A stretch of 64,000 bases of DNA from an uncultured Pelagibacteraceae bacterium (GCA_902577765.1 CACHAK010000002.1:1-64000); one strand, 5' to 3'. Counted from the first letter of the stretch, positions 27,491 through 37,522 are shown. Made by a program: numbers and translations. The notes: a model not told the origin generated them from the sequence alone.

Positions 27491-27778
27491 TTACTTACTT
27501 TTTTGGTTCATTTCTTTGGCCATATCCAGGTCCAGATTTGTCACTCCACCAGCATCGTGTGTTGACAATGTCACTTCAACCGTACTGTAGACATTAAACC
27601 ATTCTGGATGATGATCTTTTTTTTCCGCATAGATTGCCATTGATGTCATCCAACCAAAAGCTTCTTGAAAGTTATTAAACTTAAAAGTTTTCGTTATTGC
27701 ACTTCGGCCTTTGACTAATTTCCAACCAGACAATCTTTTTAATTTTTTAGTAAGTTCAGCTTTAGGGATTTTTTTCAT
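27491..27778 (-). CDS. phhB: pterin-4a-carbinolamine dehydratase
   Basis: The 95-residue protein carries the family motif 'KKDHHPEWFNVYSTVEVTL' around 53-72, including the catalytic His pair, and 'THDAGGVT'. It dehydrates 4a-hydroxytetrahydropterin, normally to recycle the cofactor of phenylalanine hydroxylase; no phhA is in the window. It overlaps the aldo/keto reductase stop by 1 base and is last in a four-gene unit. Confidence 0.92.
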   Translation of the reverse strand: MKKIPKAELTKKLKRLSGWKLVKGRSAITKTFKFNNFQEAFGWMTSMAIYAEKKDHHPEWFNVYSTVEVTLSTHDAGGVTNLDLDMAKEMNQKSK

Positions 27779-28833
27779 TATGGCGCAGGATTTGGAATTT
27801 CTTTATGTATCCCTCTTATTTCATTCATAATTTCTTTCGTTATATCAAGATCAACACTGTCTATACAAGCTTTCAATTGTTCCATTGTAGTCGCTCCAAT
27901 AATTGTAGATGTAACAAAGGGTTGAATATTACAAAATTGAATAGCTAGTTGAGCGGGATCAATTTCGTATTTTTTTGCAAGATTTACATACATTTCAATT
28001 GCTTGCTGTGTCTTATCTCCTTTATATCTCATCATTAAAGGACCGTCGCCAAATAGTGCGAGTCTTGAACCTTGAGGCATCTGCCCACCTAAATATTTTC
28101 CAGTTAATGTTCCTTGAGCTAAAGGCGAGTAAGCAAGCAAGCCTACTTGTTCATGCATCGCTACTTCAGATAAACCAATTTCAAAACCTCTATTAACAAG
28201 GTTATAAGCATTCTGAATTGAAGCAACACGTGGCAGAGACTTTGTTTCAGCAAGTTCTAAATATTTCATCGTTCCCCACGGTGTTTCGTTAGATAAGCCA
28301 ATCTGCCTGACTTTACCTTGCTTAACTAATTCACCAAGAGCCTCAAGAGTTTCCTCTAATGGAATGGAGTCTGATGTATCCATATGTTTGTATTCAAGTC
28401 TTCCTGAAAATGCACCAAATGGTCTGTCGGGCCAATGCACTTGGTAGAGATCAATGTAATCTGTTTGAAGTCTCTTGAGACTTTGCTCAACTGCATAAAA
28501 AACATGTTCTTTTGATAGTCGAGGTATTTCCTCATTTTCTCTTAGCCATGACATTCCAGAACGACCAGCAACTTTAGTTGCAAGAACAACCTTATCTCTG
28601 TTGCTTCGCGCTTTGAACCAAGTACCAATATATTTTTCTGTTAAACCCTGAGTTTCAGCTTTAGTTGGCACAGCATAAATTTCAGCTGTATCGATAAAAT
28701 TAACTTCATGATCTAGAGCATAATCCAATTGATCGTGAGCATCGGCCTCGGTATTCTGTTCTCCCCAGGTCATGGTGCCTAAGCATATCAAGCTTACATC
28801 AATATCTGATCTGCCTAATTTTCTGTATTCCAT
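27778..28833 (-). CDS. aldo/keto reductase (Tas-like)
   Basis: This 351-residue NADPH-dependent reductase opens with 'YRKLGRSDIDVSLICLGTMTWG', typical of E. coli Tas. The catalytic tetrad is visible: the Asp and Tyr in 'FIDTAEIY', Lys in 'VLATKVAG', and His in 'YQVHWPD'. The substrate is an unknown aldehyde or ketone. Start and stop each overlap a neighbour by one base, so it is translationally coupled to an epimerase-like gene upstream and phhB downstream. Confidence 0.9.
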   Translation of the reverse strand: MEYRKLGRSDIDVSLICLGTMTWGEQNTEADAHDQLDYALDHEVNFIDTAEIYAVPTKAETQGLTEKYIGTWFKARSNRDKVVLATKVAGRSGMSWLRENEEIPRLSKEHVFYAVEQSLKRLQTDYIDLYQVHWPDRPFGAFSGRLEYKHMDTSDSIPLEETLEALGELVKQGKVRQIGLSNETPWGTMKYLELAETKSLPRVASIQNAYNLVNRGFEIGLSEVAMHEQVGLLAYSPLAQGTLTGKYLGGQMPQGSRLALFGDGPLMMRYKGDKTQQAIEMYVNLAKKYEIDPAQLAIQFCNIQPFVTSTIIGATTMEQLKACIDSVDLDITKEIMNEIRGIHKEIPNPAP

Positions 28834-29843
28834 TATTTTGTAATTAATCCAAGTTCTTCAAATTGTTTTACAGTTTGAATGATTGCCTCATCTGCACTTT
28901 CGAAATTAAATTTTAGAATATTTTTAGCATTTACGGAATTAGTAAATTTTGTTTTACCAACAAAGCCTGATATAGCTCCAGCTTCTTTGCTAAATAAACC
29001 TAAAACTTTCATTAAAATATTTGGAGCCTCGATTGAAGGAGCTTTTTTATAACCATGTTCTCTTAAAAGCTTATTCATATCAGATAGCCACATACATTTT
29101 TCTGCAAGGATGAATCTTTTTCCACTTGCATCCGGATGTATCATTGCTTCAACATGTGCTCTTGCTGTATCTTTAACAGTAACCCATCCAAAATGAACTT
29201 TTGGAACAACGGGGTAGGAGCCATCCAACATTCTTTGAATAAATACATTTGAAGTTCCAACATCATCAGATAACGATGGGCCTACAACTAAAGTAGGGTT
29301 TATTGCAACAGCTTCTATTTTTTCATCGTCACTAAGACTGTTCAAATAAGACCACATCTCTTTTTCAGCAATTGCCTTACTCTTGTTGTATGCTCCAATA
29401 TTTTGACTTGGGTCAGTCCAATGGCTCTCATCATATATTTTTTCTTCGTTTCCATAGCCCACAGCTGAAAACGATGAAGTCATGACAAATCTTTCAATCT
29501 TGTTTTTTATTGAGCTTTTAAGTGCTCTTAAAAGACCTTCCTTGGCAGGCTGAATGATCTCATTTTCATCATCAGGCGCCTTGTCGGTTAGAGGTGATGC
29601 AACGTGCAATACAAATGTACAGCCAGCAACCGCCTCATCCCATCCTTCATCCTTTAGCAGGTCTAATTTACAAAACTCTAAATTATTTTTTGCATCAACT
29701 TCTTTAGCTATAGCTTGTCTCACTTCTGCTTCACGATTTTCAGAGCGTAATGAAGTTTTTACAGAATAACCTTTTTTGAGTAATTCAACTATGCAATGCT
29801 GCGCTATGTATCCTGAGCCTCCAGTAACTAAAACTTTCTCCAT
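28833..29843 (-). CDS. NAD(P)-dependent epimerase/dihydroflavonol reductase-like protein (copy 2)
   Basis: Extended SDR of 336 residues: cofactor motif 'GGSGYIAQH' at 8-16 and catalytic 'YNKSK' near 152-156. It resembles dihydroflavonol-4-reductase/cinnamoyl-CoA reductase-type enzymes that reduce aldehydes or ketones. It is a clear paralogue of the gene just upstream, sharing long stretches such as 'NLEFCKLDLL.DEGW', and lies only 2 bases after it. The tandem copies point to a duplication with divergence of substrate. Confidence 0.88.
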   Translation of the reverse strand: MEKVLVTGGSGYIAQHCIVELLKKGYSVKTSLRSENREAEVRQAIAKEVDAKNNLEFCKLDLLKDEGWDEAVAGCTFVLHVASPLTDKAPDDENEIIQPAKEGLLRALKSSIKNKIERFVMTSSFSAVGYGNEEKIYDESHWTDPSQNIGAYNKSKAIAEKEMWSYLNSLSDDEKIEAVAINPTLVVGPSLSDDVGTSNVFIQRMLDGSYPVVPKVHFGWVTVKDTARAHVEAMIHPDASGKRFILAEKCMWLSDMNKLLREHGYKKAPSIEAPNILMKVLGLFSKEAGAISGFVGKTKFTNSVNAKNILKFNFESADEAIIQTVKQFEELGLITK

Positions 29844-29845
29844 AT

Positions 29846-30859
29846 TTAGGCTTTATCCTTAATTACCTCAATGGATTTTGCATGTTCAATAAAGGCTTGC
29901 TCCCATGGCATAGGTTCCCAATTAAGTATCTTAACAGTTTGAGAGTTATCGCACGGTACATACTTATCCAGCATTGGCACTAAGCTTTTTGTTTTGTTAT
30001 CAAACAAACCAATCAATTTGAGCATGAATGAAGGTGCCTTCTTTAGTTTGATTTTTTCATATCCAGCTGCACTTAAGACTTCCGCAACTTCATACATCCA
30101 AGTAGGCTCAGAATGTGCTGCAATAAATCTTTTTCCATCAGCATCGGGTGTGATCATAGCTTTCAAGTGAAGAATGGCCACATCTCTCACGTCAATAAAT
30201 GGAAATGATAGAGCGGGTATCATTGGAAATTTTCCAGATATAAGTTGTGAGACAATTTGTGTTGAAGCGCCACCTAAGTCATTTCCAAGTTGAGGACCCA
30301 TTACGCCACCAGGATTAATAACTGCCAACTCCATTTTATTATTACTGTCTTGATTATTATAAAAATCCCAAGCAGCTTTTTCTGCAATTGTTTTACTTTT
30401 TTGATAAGGAGTAACATACTTACTATTAATATCCGTCCAAGTTGTATGATCGCTTGTTCCCGACATCATATGTGAGTTAACAGCAGCAACAGAAGAAGTA
30501 AGAACAACTCTTTTTATACCAGCTTTTTTTGCTGCATTGAGTGCTCTAAGAGTCCCTTCCTTTGCAGGCTTGATTAGTTCATTTTCATCTTTTGGATCTT
30601 CAATTACAAATGGGGAAGCAACGTGCATTAAATAATCACAATCCCACATTGCATCTTCCCAACCCTCATCTTCTAGTAAGTCGAGTTTACAAAATTCTAA
30701 ATTTTCATCACTGGCTCCGGTCTTAATTGCATCTCTTACTTCTTGTTCTCTATTCATTGATCGTAGCGACCCCTTTACTGAATAACCATTGTTAAGAAGT
30801 TCTATTATGCAGTGTTCAGCTATAAATCCTGAAGCACCTGTGACTAAAACCTTTTTCAT
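29846..30859 (-). CDS. NAD(P)-dependent epimerase/dihydroflavonol reductase-like protein (copy 1)
   Basis: Extended SDR of 337 residues with 'TGASGFIAEH' at 7-16, 'HVASPF' near 78-83 and catalytic 'YQKSK' near 157-161. It is first in the minus-strand unit epimerase-epimerase-AKR-phhB and has a proper AGGAGAATAGG ribosome site. Its promoter lies in the 121-base divergent gap, which holds a 7-bp inverted repeat. The substrate is unknown. Confidence 0.88.
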   Translation of the reverse strand: MKKVLVTGASGFIAEHCIIELLNNGYSVKGSLRSMNREQEVRDAIKTGASDENLEFCKLDLLEDEGWEDAMWDCDYLMHVASPFVIEDPKDENELIKPAKEGTLRALNAAKKAGIKRVVLTSSVAAVNSHMMSGTSDHTTWTDINSKYVTPYQKSKTIAEKAAWDFYNNQDSNNKMELAVINPGGVMGPQLGNDLGGASTQIVSQLISGKFPMIPALSFPFIDVRDVAILHLKAMITPDADGKRFIAAHSEPTWMYEVAEVLSAAGYEKIKLKKAPSFMLKLIGLFDNKTKSLVPMLDKYVPCDNSQTVKILNWEPMPWEQAFIEHAKSIEVIKDKA

Positions 30860-30873
30860 CCTATTCTCCTATC

Positions 30874-30893
30874 TTATTGAAATAACTCAATAA
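30874..30893. promoter_or_regulatory. inverted repeat in the divergent gap
   Basis: TTATTGA at 30874-30880 faces TCAATAA at 30887-30893 across 6 bases, 14 bases upstream of the epimerase start. It could be an operator. A TATAAT for the plus-strand gene is also visible in this gap near 30928-30933, without a good -35 box. Confidence 0.3.
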
Positions 30894-30980
30894 AATCATA
30901 ACAATTAATAACTTGTATTGATCCTATTTATAATTATGTATTAAAATACAGTTAACAAATAATACAAGAGGTTTTTCTAT

Positions 30981-31715
30981 ATGGAATATCAAACTAGAGC
31001 TCAATCATCACCCGCAATTGATGCTGGTCTTAGACAATACATGCTAAGTGTTTATAATTATATGGCATCAGGTTTAGCTTTAACAGGTTTAGTCGCATAC
31101 ATGTTATTTCAAGCCACTGCAGTAATGGGTCCAACAGGAGAAATTGTAGGTCTCACAAACTTAGGCGTTACTCTTTATACGGGTCCAATGATGTGGGTAG
31201 TTGCATTAGCGCCTCTTGGTATTGTTATGTATATGAGTTTTGGAATAAGAGGAATGTCTGCTTCTCGAGCACAGACAATGTTTTGGGTATTTGCGTTTCT
31301 TATGGGCTTATCTTTATCAACTATTTTTTTAACTTATACAGGCGCTAGTATCGCCCGAGTATTCTTTATAACTGCAAGTACATTTGGCGCAATGAGCATA
31401 TATGGTTATACAACAAAAAGAGATCTAACTAATTTTGGATCGTTTTTATTTATGGGACTGATTGGAATTATAATCGCATCAATTGTAAATATATTCATGC
31501 AATCACCCGCATTATATTATGGTATATCTATTTTAGGTGTTTTAATTTTTGTTGGCTTAACAGCTTACGATACGCAAAAAATTAAAAATATGTACATGGC
31601 ATATGATAGTGGAGAAGTTGCTGCTAAAAAAGCCATCATGGGTGCATTAACACTTTATCTTGATTTTATAAATTTATTTATAATGTTACTGCGACTTTTT
31701 GGTCAAAGAAGATAA
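30981..31715 (+). CDS. Bax inhibitor-1/YccA family membrane protein
   Basis: The 244-residue protein has seven hydrophobic segments and the C-terminal family motif 'GLTAYDTQKIKNMY', followed by 'GALTLYLDFINLFIMLLRLFG'. Bacterial BI-1 proteins are inner-membrane proteins; a calcium-leak channel (BsYetJ) and a FtsH-modulating role (YccA) are known for relatives. It is a single gene with an AAGAGG ribosome site, convergent with DUF2794 at 2 bases distance. Confidence 0.93.
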   Translation: MEYQTRAQSSPAIDAGLRQYMLSVYNYMASGLALTGLVAYMLFQATAVMGPTGEIVGLTNLGVTLYTGPMMWVVALAPLGIVMYMSFGIRGMSASRAQTMFWVFAFLMGLSLSTIFLTYTGASIARVFFITASTFGAMSIYGYTTKRDLTNFGSFLFMGLIGIIIASIVNIFMQSPALYYGISILGVLIFVGLTAYDTQKIKNMYMAYDSGEVAAKKAIMGALTLYLDFINLFIMLLRLFGQRR

Positions 31716-31717
31716 AA

Positions 31718-32071
31718 TCAGGCTATACGTTTTACAGAAACTTTAAGATATTTTGTAATATCTGATAGATATTCACTTTCTTTAATTTTTTTATTATTAA
31801 AATCGATTAATGTGAATGTTATATGCTTTCCTTTGTTTTTATTTTTAATTATTCTTAAAAAAGCATTTTCGAAAGTACTGCGATAAATTGAAAATACTGC
31901 ATTGTATTTTCCATGATCTATTGCATAGTCTTTCCAATGTCCTTGACTGACTTTTTGAGCATAAACAGAAAGTATGAGATTAAGTTCAGATTTATGAAAG
32001 CTAGTAAACTTGTTTTTTGATCGATTAGGGCTCTTATAGGATAAATTAGGACTAATGTAGTGTATTGTCAT
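31718..32071 (-). CDS. DUF2794 family protein
   Basis: This 117-residue protein matches the alphaproteobacterial DUF2794 pattern: 'FHKSELNLILSVY', 'GHWKDYAID', 'AVFSIYRSTFE'. It is cytoplasmic and its function is unknown. It supports an alphaproteobacterial origin of the window. It is divergent from htpG across a 129-base gap. Confidence 0.85.
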   Translation of the reverse strand: MTIHYISPNLSYKSPNRSKNKFTSFHKSELNLILSVYAQKVSQGHWKDYAIDHGKYNAVFSIYRSTFENAFLRIIKNKNKGKHITFTLIDFNNKKIKESEYLSDITKYLKVSVKRIA

Positions 32072-32152
32072 TGTTATCTCATGTTACCTTGAAAAATGTA
32101 AAAAAAACAACGAAATTAGGGAAAAATTCCACGATAACATCATCTAAATCGC

Positions 32153-32180
32153 CTTGAATTTCGATGAATAATTCCAATAT
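32153..32180 (+). promoter_or_regulatory. possible heat-shock (sigma32) promoter of htpG
   Basis: CTTGAA at 32153-32158 is followed after 15 bases by CCAATAT at 32174-32180, close to the RpoH pattern CTTGAAA-(11-16)-CCCCAT, and lies about 20 bases before the ATG of htpG, a classic heat-shock gene. Another CTTGAA sits near 32092. The -10 box matches only in part. Confidence 0.4.
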
Positions 32181-32200
32181 AATTTCTGAGAATAAAAATT

Positions 32201-34085
32201 ATGCCTAAATCAGAAAAATTAGAGTTTCAAACAGAGGTCAGTCAATTACTCAAATTGATGATAAATTCTGTTTATTCAGAAAAAGAAGTATTTGTAAGGG
32301 AGCTTGTATCCAATGCTTCTGATGCATGTGATAAGTTAAGATACCTATCAAATACTAAAGAAAAACTCATAAAGGATGATCCTAATTTCAAAATTCAGAT
32401 CACTATTAATAAAAAAAATAATCTAATCACAATTTCCGATAACGGAATTGGAATGAATAAAAAAGATCTTGTTTCTAACCTTGGAACAATTGCACGCTCT
32501 GGTACTGCACATTTTTTAAAAGAACTGTCTGAATCTAAAACAAAAGACCTTTCACTCATTGGTCAATTTGGTGTCGGTTTTTACTCTGCTTTTATGGTTG
32601 CTTCACAAACTAAAGTTACTACACGCAAAGCTGGAGAAAATAAACTTTGGATCTGGACGTCTGATGGAGAAAGCAGCTTTACCATTGAGGAGAGTGAAGA
32701 TTCAGATCTTCTAGTATCGAATAGAGGAACTTCAATAGAACTTACTTTAACGAAGGAGTCTAAAGAGTATTTAGATAAAGATATAATTGAAAATATAATT
32801 AAAAGATACTCAGATCATATAAGTATTCCAATTTATGTGAGTGATGGCTCTGAAAAAAAAGATGAAAAAGTTAATTCTGTTAACTCAGCATCAGCTATTT
32901 GGACACGACCTAAAAATAAAATTACTGAGGAACAATATAAAGAGTTCTATAATCACGCAGGACAGATGTTCGATGATCCTTGGATGATATCTCATTATAA
33001 GGCTGAAGGAAAAATTGAATATACTGTATTAAATTTTATTCCATCAACTAAACCTTTTGACCTTTATGATCCAGCAAGAGAGAACAGACTTAAACTTTAT
33101 GTTAAAAAGGGTATTTATCACAGACAATTGTCCAGAACTAATTCCTCCTTATCTTCGTTTTCTAAGAGGTATCATTGATTCGGAAGACCTTCCATTAAAC
33201 ATAAGTCGTGAAATGCTTCAAAACAACCCAGTCGTTACAAAAATAAGATCATCTCTAGTTAAAAGAACAATTTCTGATCTCAAAAAAAAGATTGATAAAG
33301 ACAGGGAGTCTTATGAAAAATTCTGGGAAAATTTTGGCCCAGTACTAAAAGAGGGAATTTATGAGGATTTTGAGAGAAAAGATTCAATTCTAGAAATATC
33401 ATTATTTAAGAATTCAAAATCAAAAAAACTCATCACATTAAATGAATACATAGAGTCAATGGGCAAAAAACAAAAGGATATTTACTTTATGACCGGTGAT
33501 AGTTATGAAAATATAATTAATAATCCTAGTTTAGAGGGATATAAGTCAAGAGATATTAATGTGCTTATATTGGATGATCCTGTAGACAGCTTTTGGACTT
33601 CATCAACCCCATCATATCAAGAGAAGAGTTTTAAATCTGTTACAATGGGAATGGATGACCTGAATAAAATTGATGGAGAAAAAAAAGATGATAAAAATGA
33701 AAAATCTGTTGAGCCGCTGATTAATCTACTAAAAGAAAAATTAAAGGAAAAAGTTAAAGACATTAGAGTATCCTCAAGACTTACAGATAGCCCTGTATGT
33801 CTCGTAAGTGATGAAGGAGCAATGGACCCTCAGCTTGAAAAAATACTTCAACAGCACAATCAGCTAAATCAGGGTCTTTCTCTAAAAGTTATGGAAATTA
33901 ACCCTCAACATAAACTGATCAAAAAATTAGCTAAAATGAGTAAAGATAAAGCATCAATTAGTGAAGTAGAGAATATTTCAATATTACTATATGAACAATC
34001 CAAGATTCTTGATGGTGAAAAGCCATCCGATCCTGTTGAATTTTCAAAAAAACTCATCGAAACTATTACTACATCGATAAATTAA
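32201..34085 (+). CDS. htpG: molecular chaperone HtpG, interrupted by a frameshift
   Basis: HtpG (bacterial Hsp90) is read in two overlapping frames: 32201 to about 33108, then to 34085. The first part has the ATPase motifs 'ELVSNASDACDKLR', 'DNGIGM' and 'GQFGVGFYSAF'; the second continues without loss from 'RVFITDNCPEL' through 'LPLNISREMLQ' to the end. Joined, the product is about 627 residues, the normal length. The break lies in the run of five A at 33104-33108: removing one A restores the frame. An assembly error or a recent mutation is more likely than programmed shifting. As written, the first frame stops at 33178 and yields only the ATPase and part of the middle domain. Confidence 0.9.
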
Positions 34086-34155
34086 TTCTAAAATTAAGAC
34101 TCCAATACTATAAAATACTGGTTATAATCCGAAGAAATTTTTTGTGAGGTATATA

Positions 34156-34782
34156 ATGAAAACACTTATTAAGACTATTGCAACTGGACTGCTTGCTACT
34201 TTTATTACTTTTAGCGCAAGTTCCGCTGAATTAAATGAAGTTGAAATTTATGAAGGCACTATTAAGGGCGCATACAGTGTTACAAATTTACCTCTTCTTC
34301 CGGGAAACTGGAAAGTTGATGATCTAGAAAAGTCTGGAAGCATAAATTCTGGAAATTTTTATGTTTATGTAACTATGATTCCAGCAGGAGCTGACGACGC
34401 AACGCGAAGATATAATGATATAATTTTTTACGCGATACTAGGGTCTAAGTCTGAAGAAACCAGTTATAGAAAAACTTTCTATGGCTGTGAGGGTGGTTTT
34501 TACTCTTTAGAAGGTTCAATTATTAAAATTGATTCTCGCGGTTCAGGAAATTTTGAAGAATATTGCAATGCACATCAAACTGAATTTCAATCATTTAATT
34601 ATTTCTTCACAGATTGTTCTGATGTTTGTGTCGAGGTTGGTATTAATTTAGATACTAATAATTATAAAAATGATCGTAAAAGCTTTGAGGAAATCACTGA
34701 ATTACTCTCAGAAAATGTAAGAAAAATCGTAAGGTCTGGTAATGGATCTCTTGATTTTCTTAATGATTACAGAATAAATTAA
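34156..34782 (+). CDS. exported protein of unknown function
   Basis: I take the ATG at 34156 (208 residues), because GAGG at 34145-34148 then serves as its ribosome site; an in-frame GTG at 34144 is less likely. A signal peptide (about 1-23, ending 'SSA') is clear. The mature protein has four Cys residues ('YGCEGG', 'EYCNAH', 'DCSDVC') clustered in the middle, so disulfides are likely. I recognise no family. It is convergent with acnA, 2 bases apart. Confidence 0.6.
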   Translation: MKTLIKTIATGLLATFITFSASSAELNEVEIYEGTIKGAYSVTNLPLLPGNWKVDDLEKSGSINSGNFYVYVTMIPAGADDATRRYNDIIFYAILGSKSEETSYRKTFYGCEGGFYSLEGSIIKIDSRGSGNFEEYCNAHQTEFQSFNYFFTDCSDVCVEVGINLDTNNYKNDRKSFEEITELLSENVRKIVRSGNGSLDFLNDYRIN

Positions 34783-34784
34783 TA

Positions 34785-37463
34785 TTAGCTATTAGCTATA
34801 TTTTTTAATACATACTGAAGAATACCGCCATTTAAAAGGTATTCAACTTCTGTTGCGGTATTAACTAGTAGCTTTAAATCTGTTGTAATGTTTTTACCAT
34901 TTGCGTAAAAAATTTGAGCTTTGTACTTTCCTTGTGGTTTCAGTTTGTTAACTATTCCCGCGATACTTACTTTCTCTGAACCCAACAGTTTTAATGATTT
35001 ACGATTGTCATTTCCTAAAAATTGAAATGGTAATACACCCATACCAACTAGATTAGACCTGTGAATACGCTCATAAGACTCTGCTATTACAGCCTTTACA
35101 CCCAAAAGATTAGTACCTTTTGCTGCCCAATCCCTTGAAGACCCCATTCCATAATCTTTTCCAGCAAAAATAATTAATGGTGTTTTTGATTTTTGGTACT
35201 TAACAGAGGCATCATAAATTGACATTTGTTTCTGTGAAGGATAATGAATTGTATATCCACCTTCGATATTATTTAGCATTTCATTTTTAATTCTAATATT
35301 AGCAAATGTTCCTCTCATCATTACTTCATGATTTCCACGCCTTGCTCCAAATGAATTAAAATCAACTTTTTTAATCTTTTTTGAGATTAAATAATCTCCT
35401 GCAGGACTGTCTTCTTTTATTGCCCCCGCAGGGCTGATATGATCCGTCGTAACAGAGTCACCAAATATTCCGAGTATATTTGCTTTATTAATATCACTTA
35501 CACTATTGGTTTCTGAATTTGTAAAAAATGGTGGATGTTGTACATAGGTTGATTTTTTATTCCATTTATATGTAAGTCCACTTGATGATTTTACTGAATT
35601 CCATTTTTTGTCACCTTTAAAAACATTTTTATACCGTTGCTTATACAAATTTGAGTTTATTATTTTATTTATCACAACTTTTATTTCTTTAGTCTTAGGC
35701 CAGATGTCTTTTAGATAAATTTTCTTATTATTGTGTCCAATACCAATCGGTTCATTTGATAAATTTATCTTTGTTGAGCCTGCTAAAGCATAAGCTACAA
35801 CAAGAGGTGGCGAGGCAAGGTAATTTGCTTTAACAAATGGATTTATTCTACCTTCAAAATTTCTATTTCCTGATAGAACACCACTAACAATTAAGTCATT
35901 TTTAGAAACTGCATCGGAAATATTTTTATCAAGAGGCCCAGAGTTTCCTATACAAGTCGTACAACCAAAACCCACAAGATTAAAACCGAGTTTGTCTAAT
36001 TGCTCTTGGAGTCCAGATTTTTCCAAGTAGTCCGTAACAACTTTAGATCCTGGAGCTAAAGAGGTTTTAACCCAGGGTTTAGTTTTTAAACCTAGCTTAT
36101 TTGCCTTCTGGGCGAGCAATCCCGCTCCAATCATTACACTAGGATTTGAAGTGTTGGTACAACTCGTAATTGCCGCAATGGCAACATGCCCATGATCAAT
36201 TTCAAATTCATTATTTACAGAAATAGGATTTGATGTTTTCTTTTGGCCAAATTCGTCTTCAAATGAGGTCATAAATTGATCAGCTACATTTGACAGTAGT
36301 ATTTTGTCTTGAGGTCTTTTTGGTCCAGCCAAGCTAGGTTCAATGCTTGATAAATCTAATTCCATCGTATCAGTGTAAACTCTTTTATTTTTTTTATAAT
36401 CTTCCCATAACCCTTGTGCCTTTGAATATCTCTCTACAAGTTTAATTTCATCAGCTGCTCTTCCGCTAACTTTTAAAAATTTTACAGTCTCCTCGTCTGT
36501 TGGAAAAAATCCACAAGTCGCACCATACTCTGGAGCCATATTTGAAATTGTTGCTCGATCAGGAACGGATAGCTCTTTCAGTCCCTTTCCGTAGAATTCT
36601 ACAAATTTTCCAACTACACCCTTTTTTCTTAATTGTTCGGTAATTGTTAAAACCAAATCAGTAGCAGTTATTCCTTCTTTGATTTTTCCTTTAATTTCAA
36701 AGCCAATAACTTCAGGAACCACCATAGAAATTGGTTGACCTAACATTGCAGCTTCAGCCTCTATTCCCCCAACGCCCCAGCCAAGAACAGAAAGTCCATT
36801 AATCATTGTTGTGTGACTATCAGTTCCTACAACTGTATCTGGATAAGCTAAATTGATTTTTTTATTTTTAACTTTTTTCCTTTCTGACCAAACTGTTTTA
36901 GCGAGATATTCTAAGTTAACTTGGTGACATATACCTGTTCCTGGAGGCACTACCCTAAAGTTATTGAAGGACTTTTGCCCCCATCTAAGAAATTCATATC
37001 TTTCAATATTTCTTTTGTATTCTAAATCAACATTTGCCTTATGAGCAGTTGCCGTTCCAAATTTGTCTACCATAACAGAGTGATCAATCACTAAATCAAC
37101 TGGCGATAATGGATTGACTTTTTTAGGATCACCTTTTTCATTTTTTATCGCGGATCTCATTGATGCAAGATCAACCACAGCTGGAACACCCGTGAAATCC
37201 TGCATTAGAACTCGTGCAGGCCTAAAATTAATTTCTTTGTTAACTTTTTTATCAGACTTCCATTTCTCAAATTCTTTGATGTCATTTAATTCAACTGTAG
37301 ACCCATCTTCATTTCTTATGAGGTTTTCTAAAATAACTTTTATAGAAAATGGTAATGCGGAAATATTTTTAAGGCCGTTTTTTTCAGCCGCTTTGAAACT
37401 GTAATAGGTGTAGGTTTTTTTTCCTATTTTTAGTGTTTTTTTTGTCTTAAAGCTGTCGTACAT
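34785..37463 (-). CDS. acnA: aconitate hydratase A
   Basis: This 892-residue TCA-cycle enzyme interconverts citrate and isocitrate. The [4Fe-4S] ligands are visible in 'TSCTNTSNP' and 'GCTTCIGNSGP'; 'GTDSHTTMINGLSVLGWGVGGIEAE' (spread over about 205-230) and the C-terminal swivel motif 'GKDYGMGSSRDWAAKG' are typical of AcnA/IRP1-type aconitases. Length is normal. It is a single gene, divergent from ccmA across 59 bases. Confidence 0.97.
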   Translation of the reverse strand: MYDSFKTKKTLKIGKKTYTYYSFKAAEKNGLKNISALPFSIKVILENLIRNEDGSTVELNDIKEFEKWKSDKKVNKEINFRPARVLMQDFTGVPAVVDLASMRSAIKNEKGDPKKVNPLSPVDLVIDHSVMVDKFGTATAHKANVDLEYKRNIERYEFLRWGQKSFNNFRVVPPGTGICHQVNLEYLAKTVWSERKKVKNKKINLAYPDTVVGTDSHTTMINGLSVLGWGVGGIEAEAAMLGQPISMVVPEVIGFEIKGKIKEGITATDLVLTITEQLRKKGVVGKFVEFYGKGLKELSVPDRATISNMAPEYGATCGFFPTDEETVKFLKVSGRAADEIKLVERYSKAQGLWEDYKKNKRVYTDTMELDLSSIEPSLAGPKRPQDKILLSNVADQFMTSFEDEFGQKKTSNPISVNNEFEIDHGHVAIAAITSCTNTSNPSVMIGAGLLAQKANKLGLKTKPWVKTSLAPGSKVVTDYLEKSGLQEQLDKLGFNLVGFGCTTCIGNSGPLDKNISDAVSKNDLIVSGVLSGNRNFEGRINPFVKANYLASPPLVVAYALAGSTKINLSNEPIGIGHNNKKIYLKDIWPKTKEIKVVINKIINSNLYKQRYKNVFKGDKKWNSVKSSSGLTYKWNKKSTYVQHPPFFTNSETNSVSDINKANILGIFGDSVTTDHISPAGAIKEDSPAGDYLISKKIKKVDFNSFGARRGNHEVMMRGTFANIRIKNEMLNNIEGGYTIHYPSQKQMSIYDASVKYQKSKTPLIIFAGKDYGMGSSRDWAAKGTNLLGVKAVIAESYERIHRSNLVGMGVLPFQFLGNDNRKSLKLLGSEKVSIAGIVNKLKPQGKYKAQIFYANGKNITTDLKLLVNTATEVEYLLNGGILQYVLKNIANS

Positions 37464-37522
37464 AGAGGTTTACTGTTGCTATATTTAGACTAATTTAACA
37501 AGCTATCAACATAAAGTTTATA

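Noticed and set aside
33050-33180. Programmed ribosomal frameshift in htpG
   Set aside because: The shift needed is +1 at an A-run with no pause-inducing rare codon, stop codon or downstream pseudoknot seen, and HtpG is not known to be made this way. Error or mutation is simpler.
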